NCBI GenBank assembly: GCA_001771735.1
Contig: MEUM01000082.1
Location: 1-25,668 of the forward strand
DNA: 25,668 bases
Direction: 5' to 3'
Source: Caldifarciminota bacterium RBG_13_43_14
GTDB lineage: Bacteria; Hydrothermota; Tepidihabitantia; SM23-42
Program-made: the position numbers and the translations under genes
Notes under the pieces: model-generated
Told to the model about the DNA's origin: nothing
Databases searched by the model: none
Seen by the model: the letters and a program-made list of their open reading frames with translations, nothing else
Shown here: positions 16,672 through 23,780 of the stretch, in pieces
Position numbering within the stretch: position 1 is the stretch's first letter
How the letters are laid out: each line of letters starts with the position of its first letter

Positions 16672-17082
16672 TTACTTTTCGTTTGGTTGAAGTCTGAGTT
16701 CATACTTGGTAACAACACCAGCGTGGACAATTTCGAAAATAATCGATTGACGATTTATTTCCTTTACTTTTCCACCGGCAACTTTGTCACCTCTCTTAAG
16801 GATATAACCATTGTTTACTCCATCTTTGACCAATGCATAATATCCTTTGTCTCCCCATAGTATCCCGATCAATGTTAAATTTTCGACACTGAGGTGACTT
16901 GCCTTTCCACCTTCGGATAGGTCCCATCCAAGTAAAGGTACAAATGGATCCCGACGACCCGATTCCTTATAATCCCATTTTTCAACTGGGAAAAGAGTAT
17001 CGGTTGAGGTGGCAGTAGTTTCTGGTGCCTGGTTAACGAGTAAAATGGCGAAAGCAATATTACTTACGAGGTGGCACAGCAT
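16672..17082 (-). CDS. pilP: PilP-like type IV pilus assembly protein
   Basis: 136 residues from the ATG at 17082, chosen because AAAGGAGGTG lies four bases upstream; the open frame extends 14 codons further, but without such a site. PilP links the inner-membrane PilN/PilO complex to the secretin through the periplasm. The N terminus is hydrophobic (about 5-18), then comes a flexible acidic linker and the typical GRRDPFVPL (42-50). After that is a small beta-rich domain (LTLIGILWGDKGYYALVKDG, GYILKRGDKV). No lipobox follows the hydrophobic segment, unlike classical PilP. The start overlaps the end of pilO by 23 bp. Position between pilO and pilQ supports the call; sequence similarity alone is modest. 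Confidence 0.85.
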   Translation of the reverse strand: MLCHLVSNIAFAILLVNQAPETTATSTDTLFPVEKWDYKESGRRDPFVPLLGWDLSEGGKASHLSVENLTLIGILWGDKGYYALVKDGVNNGYILKRGDKVAGGKVKEINRQSIIFEIVHAGVVTKYELRLQPNEK

Positions 17083-17632
17083 GGGGCACCTCCTTTCCTT
17101 GTGCAACTGTATAGGTTGCGGCACTCAGTGTTGCCTCAATGCTTCTATCCTTACCAGCTTTGATAACCACCGAGGGCACATTGACTATTCTGGCCAGGTT
17201 TCCGACATTCGATAAAAATCGGCCGAGTTGATGATAACCGCAGACGATTTTTATCTGAACCGGTATTTCTGAATAATTCGTTTTTAACTGTGGAGCACTG
17301 GGTTTGAAAAGCAAGAAACTTACACCGGCCTTAGTCCCGGAATTCGATATCTGCTGTATGAGCGATGGGATCTCTTTTGCTTTGGGTAACATTTCTTTAG
17401 CTTTTTCCCATTCTAATTCCAGTCGCGCGATCTTGGCTTGAAGTTCCGGTAGACGTTCACGTGCAGCTTCAGCTTTTTGAACCTCGATCCGCAATGAATC
17501 GCGCATCGTGATCAGGTTTTTGATCTTCTTTTGATTGGGCTGATAGAGCAACTGGAAAAACGCGATGAGTATGATTATTAGTAAAACGAAAAACAAAATT
17601 AATTTTTGGGTTTTCGGTTCACGTATATTCAT
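17060..17632 (-). CDS. pilO: Type IV pilus inner-membrane protein PilO
   Basis: 190 residues. One transmembrane helix (about 11-29) with a short cytoplasmic N terminus is followed by a periplasmic coiled coil (about 33-90: EVQKAEAARERLPELQAKIARLE). A ferredoxin-like domain comes last (SLIQQISNSGTKAGVSFLLFKP, IPVQIKIVCGYHQLGRFLSNVGNL, RIVNVPSVVI), which is the typical PilO signature. PilO pairs with PilN in the alignment complex. It starts just after the pilN stop and overlaps pilP. Confidence 0.93.
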   Translation of the reverse strand: MNIREPKTQKLILFFVLLIIILIAFFQLLYQPNQKKIKNLITMRDSLRIEVQKAEAARERLPELQAKIARLELEWEKAKEMLPKAKEIPSLIQQISNSGTKAGVSFLLFKPSAPQLKTNYSEIPVQIKIVCGYHQLGRFLSNVGNLARIVNVPSVVIKAGKDRSIEATLSAATYTVAQGKEVPHAVPPRK

Positions 17633-17634
17633 GA

Positions 17635-18234
17635 TTACCTCGCAGTTGTTGTTTCGAAACCTAAACTAGCCGTGAGAGTGAATTCCATCATTTCCTGTTT
17701 TTCGACAGCTTTTTTCTCCAGTACAGTGAGATCGACATTATTGATATATGGTGATTCTTCAAGACGGTTCATGAATTCAGCGACCAGCAGGTTCGAGGCA
17801 GTATATCCTTTCAAGGTCAATGCCGATTGGGTCGCATCGAGAGTCGTTAACCACGTGAATTCAGGCACACGACTGGATATTTCATCAAGAATATGGGCAA
17901 TAAAGAAACGGTTACGATTCAGTTCTTTTATCGGAGCAATAAGCGCAGCAAGCTCACGTTCTCGGCGTTCCAGACTATCGACGGTCGCCTTGTATACCTT
18001 AAGCTCTTCGAGCTTGGCATTCAGCTGTGAAATATTGTTGTTAAGGCTACCCATGCGACTCGTCTGAAGCAGCAACAGCACGACAATTATCAAGACAACG
18101 ATTGTGCCGCCAGCTATGTAGGCAAAGGTTGCCTGGATCGAAGGTAGTTTTATCCCTGCGCTTGGTGCTTTTGCTGCTTTGCGCTTTGGCGCCCCTCCTT
18201 TCTTGGCAGATGGCGCTAAATTTATTTTTATCAT
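17635..18234 (-). CDS. pilN: Type IV pilus inner-membrane protein PilN
   Basis: 199 residues. The N-terminal INLAP (4-8) is the conserved peptide that binds PilM. A basic/proline-rich stretch (11-30) is followed by one transmembrane helix (about 38-57), a coiled coil (about 62-100) and a periplasmic domain (about 103-195: RFFIAHILDEISSRVPEFTWLTTL, LTLKGYTASNLLVAEFMNRLE). The stretch between INLAP and the membrane is longer and more basic (AKKGGAPKRKAAKAP) than I expect in classical PilN. The ATG overlaps the pilM stop by one base. Confidence 0.93.
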   Translation of the reverse strand: MIKINLAPSAKKGGAPKRKAAKAPSAGIKLPSIQATFAYIAGGTIVVLIIVVLLLLQTSRMGSLNNNISQLNAKLEELKVYKATVDSLERRERELAALIAPIKELNRNRFFIAHILDEISSRVPEFTWLTTLDATQSALTLKGYTASNLLVAEFMNRLEESPYINNVDLTVLEKKAVEKQEMMEFTLTASLGFETTTAR

Positions 18235-19274
18235 TACTCCCCCCTTAAAGCCAAACCAGTGGCTTGGGCTAGGATTGGTCCAAGGACATCAGCCCCTTCT
18301 GGACCGAACATGGTTGGATCATAAATAATATTCTTGAAGGGATTTAATAATTCAATTTGTATACCAAGTCTGCGCTTCAAATATTCTACTAGATTCGGGA
18401 TCAGGGAGCCGCCGCCCGAGAAGAACATCCGGGACACTTTTTCTTCACCGGTAACACTGCTTAGGAATTGCAAGCTGCGTTCGATCTGGGTGCCGAGATC
18501 ACTGACAAAGGATTCAAAAACACCCTGAACCGAGTCTTGAGATGCGCCGACCGGGATCGTACCCTTCACGGCATTTGCCGCATCTTCATAATTAAAACCA
18601 ACTTCTTTCTGGAGTTTGCTGATAAAAGCATTTACTCCATAATAAACATCTCGGGCAGATAAAGATGAACCGCCTTTCATAACATTGATGACGGTCATGC
18701 CTGCGCCAATATGAATTAATCCGATGGTTTCGTCAGAGGTCGGTGAATAATTGAATTCATAAGCATTCTGTATGGCAAACGCGGTCGTATCGACGATTAT
18801 CGGTGTTAAATTCAGTTCTTTTAACAATGAACTTAAATTATTGATAAGTTCATTCTTGGCTGCAACCAGAATGACTTCCTGCTGGTTTTCGCCGAAATTT
18901 GGATTTACGATATCAAAATCAAGCGTGACCTCATTGATATCGAATGGAACGTATTGTTCCGCTTCCCATTTGATCTGCTCGCGTGTATCCGCTTCGTTCA
19001 TCCGGTCCATTGTAATTCTCTTAATGATTACATCTCGGCCGGCAAGTCCGATCACAACATCTTTGGTTGTGAAATTGCGACTTTCAAGTACAGTTCGGAT
19101 CGAATCTAAAACTGCCTCCCGATCAATAATCTCTCCCTCCACGATCGCATCAGGTAAGACCTTTGAAATCCCGTAATTAAGAAGTTTTTTATTCTTACCT
19201 GTACTAAGTTCTACCATTTTGGTTTGACTGGATCCAATGTCAAGACCGATAACCTTTTTTTTCTTTCCGAACAT
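18234..19274 (-). CDS. pilM: Type IV pilus assembly ATPase-like protein PilM
   Basis: 346 residues from the ATG at 19274, which has AAGGAGTG upstream; a longer open frame exists but would begin inside the promoter. PilM is an actin/FtsA-fold cytoplasmic protein that binds ATP and the PilN N-terminal peptide. Signatures: GLDIGSSQTK (10-19), phosphate-loop-like GLIHIGAGMTVINV, RDVYYGVNAFISKLQ and FFSGGGSLIPNLVEYLKRRLG. It is the first gene of pilMNOPQ. Confidence 0.95.
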   Translation of the reverse strand: MFGKKKKVIGLDIGSSQTKMVELSTGKNKKLLNYGISKVLPDAIVEGEIIDREAVLDSIRTVLESRNFTTKDVVIGLAGRDVIIKRITMDRMNEADTREQIKWEAEQYVPFDINEVTLDFDIVNPNFGENQQEVILVAAKNELINNLSSLLKELNLTPIIVDTTAFAIQNAYEFNYSPTSDETIGLIHIGAGMTVINVMKGGSSLSARDVYYGVNAFISKLQKEVGFNYEDAANAVKGTIPVGASQDSVQGVFESFVSDLGTQIERSLQFLSSVTGEEKVSRMFFSGGGSLIPNLVEYLKRRLGIQIELLNPFKNIIYDPTMFGPEGADVLGPILAQATGLALRGE

Positions 19275-19305
19275 AATCACTCCTTGTTTTTGTACATTTC
19301 GTTCA

Positions 19306-19333
19306 ATTATATATATATTAGATAATCTGTCAA
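19306..19333 (-). promoter_or_regulatory. Consensus promoter of the pilMNOPQ operon
   Basis: On the minus strand, TTGACA (19333-19328), a 16-bp spacer and TATAAT (19311-19306). The predicted start is near 19299, about 25 bases before the pilM ATG and upstream of its ribosome site. The rest of the 233-bp gap up to the tgt stop (19508) is AT-rich. It holds only small hairpins such as GAAATC/GATTTC (19420-19434), none a convincing terminator. Confidence 0.7.
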
Positions 19334-19507
19334 GAGGCAATTAAAAGGGAAACCGTTAATCACTTAAAATATCGGTTTAGCGTGAATGGTCAATTTTATA
19401 ATAATTTCTGATAAAATCGGAAATCTTTGATTTCAGAGCTTTTAATAATTTTTTTGACGAAAATGAATAGTTCAAAATTCCTAACCTTTATCAAGTTATA
19501 TTTCCGA

Positions 19508-20611
19508 TCATTCCCGGAAATTAAAGGATGACCGGCATTTTTGTGTGAATCCGGCAAGTTTTCCCGATTTAATTGAGCTTCGTAACTGACCCATTAATTT
19601 TATATAAAAGTGTAGATTGTGGTAGCTGACCAGGCGTCCGGCCAATGCTTCGCCGGCATTGAAAAGATGCCGTATATAGCCCCGAGAAAAATTACGACAA
19701 GTAAAGCAGGTACATTCAGGATCAATCGGAGCCGTATCCTGAGCATATCGGCTCGCTTTGACTATGATTTTGCCTCCAGTAGTGAAGGCCATGCCAGTTC
19801 GTCCATTCCGGGTTGGCAGCACACAGTCGAAAAGGTCAACGCCCCGGCTTACTGCTTCTACAATATCTTCAGGATATCCAGCACCCATTAAATAGCGGAT
19901 TTTTTTAACTGGTATTTCCTGATTTACTTCAAAAACCATTTCCTGGGTCAGGCTGGAAGGTTCGCCGATCATTAATCCTCCGATACCATATCCGGGAAAA
20001 TCAAGATCAACGAGACGCCGTGCGCATTCGCGCCTTAAATCCTTGTAGGTAGCGCCCTGTATTATTCCAAAAATATTTTTGGTCGATCCTTTTATGCTGC
20101 GTTTTGCCCATTGCAGCGTACGTTCAACTGCTAATCGGGCATCGAGAACCGAAGATGGATAGCCAGTGAAAAAATCAAGGCACATTGCGATATCCGAACC
20201 AAGTTCTTTTTGTATGCTGACCGCGAGTTCGGGACTGAGAAAATGCCTGGAACCATCAAGATGTGATGAAAATTCAATACCATCATCGTTGACTTTCCGT
20301 AATGTATTTAACGAATAGGCCTGAAATCCTCCCGAATCAGTAAGAATAGCGCGGTCCCATGACATAAAGCGGTGGAGACCACCGAATTGCTTTATCAAAG
20401 GTGAGGTTGGTCGCAGCATTAAATGATATGTGTTGCAGACGATTATCTGTACGCCAATTTTTTTTAACGATGCTGGATCGATCATTTTTACCGTCGCCTG
20501 GGTCGCGACTGGCATAAAATTCGGCGTATCGACCGAGTAATTTTTTAGTTTAATTATACCAACCCGTGCGGCACTTGCCGGATCTTGATGGATTATTTTA
20601 AAGCGAATCAC
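19508..20611 (-). CDS. tgt: tRNA-guanine transglycosylase
   Basis: 367 residues, normal length. It swaps guanine 34 of certain tRNAs for a queuine precursor. Landmarks: LTDSGGFQ (D92), HLDGSRHFLSPE, IIQGA, LMGAGYPEDI, nucleophile D262 in FDCVLPTRNGRTG, and zinc ligands C300, C302, C305 and H331. The stretch around D146 reads LDFFTGYP where the well-studied bacterial enzyme has FDECTPYP, so the cysteine that helps set preQ1 specificity is replaced by phenylalanine; GGLMIGE replaces GGLAVGE. The GTG start overlaps the preceding oxidoreductase stop as GTGA. No queuosine-synthesis genes are nearby. Confidence 0.94.
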   Translation of the reverse strand: MIRFKIIHQDPASAARVGIIKLKNYSVDTPNFMPVATQATVKMIDPASLKKIGVQIIVCNTYHLMLRPTSPLIKQFGGLHRFMSWDRAILTDSGGFQAYSLNTLRKVNDDGIEFSSHLDGSRHFLSPELAVSIQKELGSDIAMCLDFFTGYPSSVLDARLAVERTLQWAKRSIKGSTKNIFGIIQGATYKDLRRECARRLVDLDFPGYGIGGLMIGEPSSLTQEMVFEVNQEIPVKKIRYLMGAGYPEDIVEAVSRGVDLFDCVLPTRNGRTGMAFTTGGKIIVKASRYAQDTAPIDPECTCFTCRNFSRGYIRHLFNAGEALAGRLVSYHNLHFYIKLMGQLRSSIKSGKLAGFTQKCRSSFNFRE

Positions 20612-21738
20612 TTCATTACTTCTTTGCCCGCAAAACTACGATTGAGCGCGAATTCATTTATATCGTAGGGCGGTTTCCCATTTAATATATATTCCGCAGC
20701 TAGCCACCCGATCTCCGGTCCGAGCATAAAACCGTGGCCACACATGCCGCCGACGATCCAGAATCCTCTAATTTGTGTTTGATCAAGGATCGGATTGCCA
20801 TCTGGGGTCATTTCATATGAACCGGACCATTGGCGCATGATCTTGACTTTTTCAAGCTTGGGGATAAGCCGCGCCATGCGTCGTCCCATTTCTTTTGCGA
20901 ATTCAAAAGAAGTTCCAAGGTCAATACCTGGTACATTGGGTTTAGGTGTGTAGCACCCGATAATGCTGCCTTTGTGGTATTTCTGATTAAAATAGCAGCC
21001 GTCATCCCGATAGTCGACGATCATCATATCAAAAAATCTTTCGATCGGCTCGGTTATGATCGCCTCATGACGTTCCGGGTATATCGGGATATCAATATTC
21101 AATAACCGGGCGATACTACCGCAAAAAGGTCCAGCTGCATTGATCACGACTGGCGCATAATATTTCTCGCCGGTGCTGGTTGATATCGAATCAACCCGTT
21201 CATTTTTAATACCAATGCTTTGAACTTCGGTTCCAGTAAAAACTTTTCCCGAATGAGCAATATGGCGTGCGTAGGCATCAACTATCAAAAATGGATTTGC
21301 CTGACCATCACTTGGGCAATGTGCACCACCAAGCAATCCTTGCGTATTTATACCCGGTACTAGACGCTCAATTTCTTTTACATCGACATATCGGACATCG
21401 AGTTCCATTTCTTGCTGTAGTTTTATCAGTTCAAGATAGACCTGTTTCTTGTTTTCATCATGGGCAAGAAATAGATAACCTCCCGGATGGAACTCTACGT
21501 CCTGTTGTAATTCATTGGCCATTACTTTGAATTTCTTGACTGATTCCATGGCAACCTTAATGCTGAGTTCAGTTGAAAATTGCTGTCGGATACCTCCAAT
21601 ACAACGTCCGGTCGATCCGGCGGTCAGATAATCTTTTTCAAAAAGAAAAACCTTTAGTCCTTTTCGAGCTAAATAATAACCGGCGGCAGTGCCAATAATA
21701 CCACCACCGATTATTATAACATCAGCTGTATTGTCCAT
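20608..21738 (-). CDS. DAO-family FAD-dependent oxidoreductase (glycine/sarcosine oxidase-like)
   Basis: 376 residues. The N-terminal ADP-binding motif VIIIGGGIIGTAAGYYLARKG, with an acidic residue at the end of the second strand (FEKD), marks an FAD Rossmann fold. STGRCIGGIRQQFS is typical of the sarcosine oxidase beta / amino-acid dehydrogenase branch. Further signs are VINAAGPFCG and a C-terminal GFWIVGGMCGHGFMLGPEIGWLAAEYIL. Family members oxidise glycine, sarcosine, proline or similar secondary or small amino acids; the exact substrate is not readable. Lying after kbl, it may act on glycine or a derivative (inference). The ATG has no Shine-Dalgarno site; the bases before it belong to a repeat arm. 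Confidence 0.85.
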   Translation of the reverse strand: MDNTADVIIIGGGIIGTAAGYYLARKGLKVFLFEKDYLTAGSTGRCIGGIRQQFSTELSIKVAMESVKKFKVMANELQQDVEFHPGGYLFLAHDENKKQVYLELIKLQQEMELDVRYVDVKEIERLVPGINTQGLLGGAHCPSDGQANPFLIVDAYARHIAHSGKVFTGTEVQSIGIKNERVDSISTSTGEKYYAPVVINAAGPFCGSIARLLNIDIPIYPERHEAIITEPIERFFDMMIVDYRDDGCYFNQKYHKGSIIGCYTPKPNVPGIDLGTSFEFAKEMGRRMARLIPKLEKVKIMRQWSGSYEMTPDGNPILDQTQIRGFWIVGGMCGHGFMLGPEIGWLAAEYILNGKPPYDINEFALNRSFAGKEVMK

Positions 21739-22050
21739 GATAAGTTCTAAATACTAATAACAAGCACTAAATTCTAAGCACGAAATCCTAAACCCCGTCA
21801 AATACAAAAAAAGATTATGGCTCATGCTGAAAAAACAGTTATTACCCTTATTGATATTATTCCCTTGTGATATATGCAATTTGAACGGGGTAAACAATAT
21901 TTAATTTCCAATTTTTTAAATTCCAAACAAATTCTAAGTCCCCCTCTATCCCCCTTTGTTAAAGGGGGATAGAGGGGGATTGTAAAAGATCTATTCATTG
22001 GGCCGGGATCAGCTTTTGGTTGAAGGATTTCGTATTTCGAGATTAGTATT
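21739..22050. other. 312-bp repeat-built gap between kbl and the FAD oxidoreductase gene
   Basis: No credible gene. The side next to the oxidoreductase holds short related words (AAGCACTAAATTCTAAGCAC, CGAAATCCTAAA; 21764-21793). Next is an inverted pair, ACCCCGTCAAAT (21793-21804) with ATTTGAACGGGGT (21878-21890), then the 130-bp repeat (21921-22050). The words at the two ends are related in inverted orientation, giving the look of a small non-autonomous element. Confidence 0.65.
21921..22050. repeat. 130-bp repeat, copy 1, with a perfect 19-bp hairpin
   Basis: Aligns without gaps to 23651-23780 (117 of 130 identical by eye). It holds a perfect inverted repeat, TCCCCCTCTATCCCCCTTT (21939-21957) and its complement (21961-21979), around a 3-base loop. 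The right end abuts the kbl stop codon (22053-22051). Confidence 0.85.
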
Positions 22051-23298
22051 CTAGTATCCATACTGTGCAATAATCTCGTCTTTTTTCTTACCCAGGATCT
22101 GATACTTTGCACCGATCTTCGTGAATGCGGCGATCGCTTTATCAAGATGTTCTTTTTCGTGGGCAGCTGATACCTGTACTCGGATCCGCGCTTGCCCTTT
22201 AGGCACGACTGGGAATGAAAAACCGATTACATATATACCTTCTTCATAGAGATCGCGCGCCATATCCTGTGCGAGTTTAGCATTGTATAGCATTATCGGT
22301 ACGATCGGGTGAACGCCTTCACGGATATCGAATCCAGCGGCGGTCATTTTATCTCGGAAATATTTTGTATTTTTTTCAAGTTTGTCCCGACGGTCAGTAG
22401 TTTTAGAGATCAGATCGATTACTTTATTTGCCGCCGCAACAATAACCGGGGGCATGGTATTGGAAAATAAATAGGGACGCGCCCGTTGCCGGCAAAGATC
22501 CACGATCTCTTTTCGTCCGCTCACACATCCGCCGGACGCGCCACCTAGGGCTTTGCCCAAGGTTGTCGTAATGATATCGATACGCCCGATCACACCACAG
22601 TGTTCATGAGTACCTCGACCGTTTTTACCCATGAAACCGGTCGCATGAGAGTCATCAACCATGACCATTGCATCATATTTTTCAGCCAGGTCACAAATCT
22701 CGTCGAGCTTGGCAATATCACCATCCATTGAAAAAACACCATCAGTTATGATCATTCTCAATCGTAGGTTCTGGGTTTCCTTCAATTTTTCCTCGAGATG
22801 ATCCATGTTCGAATGCTTGTAATTATAAAGCTGGGCTTTACAAAGCCTCATTCCGTCAACGATCGATGCATGAACCAGCCGGTCAGAGATCATAGCGTCT
22901 TCTTTATCAAGCACGACATCGAAAACACCGGCATTCGCATCCATACATGAAGGAAAGAGTATGGTATCCTCAGTCCCGAGAAATTTGGTTAACTTGGTTT
23001 CGAGCTCCTTATGAATATCCTGGGTACCACAGATAAAACGCACTGATGACATACCGTAGCCACGTTCATTTAAACCTTGATGAGCGGCTTCGATGACTTC
23101 CGGATGACTTGATAACCCAAGATAATTGTTAGCACAGAAATTCAACACTTCCTTCGGTTTGGCGCCGACGGGAAACTCGACATTGATATTAGCTCCCTGG
23201 GGCGATTCGATATAACGTTCTTCTTTAAAAGTTCCGGCGGTATTGATGTTTTTCAATTCATTTGAGAAAAAATCCCGGGCTTTGTTGCTATAGGCCAT
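22051..23298 (-). CDS. kbl: Glycine C-acetyltransferase (2-amino-3-ketobutyrate CoA ligase)
   Basis: 415 residues. A pyridoxal-phosphate enzyme of the alpha-oxoamine synthase family that joins glycine and acetyl-CoA or, in reverse, cleaves 2-amino-3-ketobutyrate in threonine breakdown. Signatures: LNFCANNYLGL, GMSSVRFICGTQDIHKELE, FPSCMDANAGVFD, ITDGVFSMDGDIA, VDDSHATGF and the PLP lysine in TTLGKALGGASGG (around residue 255). It closely resembles E. coli Kbl throughout. Two ATGs lie in tandem; the second (23298) has the better spacing to AGGAGG. No threonine dehydrogenase gene is seen nearby. It follows the acyl-carrier gene by less than 10 bp, and an acetyl-CoA synthetase lies just upstream, which could feed it acetyl-CoA. 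Confidence 0.95.
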   Translation of the reverse strand: MAYSNKARDFFSNELKNINTAGTFKEERYIESPQGANINVEFPVGAKPKEVLNFCANNYLGLSSHPEVIEAAHQGLNERGYGMSSVRFICGTQDIHKELETKLTKFLGTEDTILFPSCMDANAGVFDVVLDKEDAMISDRLVHASIVDGMRLCKAQLYNYKHSNMDHLEEKLKETQNLRLRMIITDGVFSMDGDIAKLDEICDLAEKYDAMVMVDDSHATGFMGKNGRGTHEHCGVIGRIDIITTTLGKALGGASGGCVSGRKEIVDLCRQRARPYLFSNTMPPVIVAAANKVIDLISKTTDRRDKLEKNTKYFRDKMTAAGFDIREGVHPIVPIMLYNAKLAQDMARDLYEEGIYVIGFSFPVVPKGQARIRVQVSAAHEKEHLDKAIAAFTKIGAKYQILGKKKDEIIAQYGY

Positions 23299-23307
23299 CA
23301 TGACCTC

Positions 23308-23559
23308 CTATGCTACATTGAATTCTTTGAGTAGATTGATCATATTGTTTACTGAATCGAATGCCTCGGTCGTGGCTTTTTCATCCGGAATCGAGATCTG
23401 GAATTTTTTCTCAAGAAAGGTTTTAAGCGCTACCATTGAGAATGAATCAACGATGCCGCTTGAGATTAATTGAGTACTCTCATCAATCTCTTCTGAATCA
23501 TCATCCAGATATTCCTTTTTGACATAATCGATTATCAATTTTTTTAAATCGTCGCTCAT
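23308..23559 (-). CDS. Acyl carrier protein
   Basis: 83 residues, acidic, with the four-helix carrier pattern. The phosphopantetheine attachment serine is S39 in GIVDSFS. AFDSVNNMINLL near the end matches the last helix. The ATG has AGGGAGGTAAA upstream. It sits between an AMP-forming acyl-CoA synthetase gene and kbl, not with fatty-acid synthesis genes, so it is likely a dedicated carrier rather than the main fatty-acid AcpP. What it carries is unknown. Confidence 0.9.
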   Translation of the reverse strand: MSDDLKKLIIDYVKKEYLDDDSEEIDESTQLISSGIVDSFSMVALKTFLEKKFQISIPDEKATTEAFDSVNNMINLLKEFNVA

Positions 23560-23611
23560 TTTACCTCCCTCTAAAATTAAATTCTAAATCCTAAGCACTA
23601 AATTCTAAATA

Positions 23612-23651
23612 ATATCTTCAGCCTAAGGCTGATCCGCCTATGGCGGAAAAT
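23612..23651. repeat. Double-hairpin repeat, copy B
   Basis: In inverse orientation to copy A: hairpins TCAGCC-TAA-GGCTGA and TCCGCC-TAT-GGCGGA. It lies in the 220-bp gap between acs and the carrier protein gene, directly next to copy 2 of the 130-bp repeat. Upstream of it (23576-23611) are words TTCTAAATCCTAAGCAC and TAAATTCTAAAT, as in the other repeat-built gap. Confidence 0.7.
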
Positions 23652-23780
23652 TCCAAACAAATTCTAAATCCCCCTCTATCCCCCTTTATTAAAGGGGGAA
23701 GAAGGGGGATTATAAAAGATTTATTCATTGGGCTGGGATCAGCTTTTGGTTGAAGGATTTAGTATTTCGTGCTTAGTCAT
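23651..23780. repeat. 130-bp repeat, copy 2
   Basis: Ungapped partner of 21921-22050. The hairpin arms (23669-23687 and 23691-23709) carry three mismatches here. The right end runs into the acs stop codon (23782-23780), the same placement as copy 1 at kbl. The final part, AGTATTTCGTGCTTAG, is inversely related to CTAAGCACGAAATCCTAAA at 21775-21793. Confidence 0.85.

Noticed and set aside
19275..19507. Intrinsic terminator after tgt
   Set aside because: Small inverted repeats exist, but none has a strong stem followed by a T run in the tgt direction.
21822..22145. 107-codon minus-strand open frame across the gap after kbl
   Set aside because: It is made of repeat hairpin sequence and runs into kbl in another frame; not protein-like.
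21739..23780. Insertion sequence or composite transposon bounded by the two 130-bp repeats
   Set aside because: The enclosed genes are ordinary metabolic genes and no transposase is encoded; the repeats look like independent small elements.
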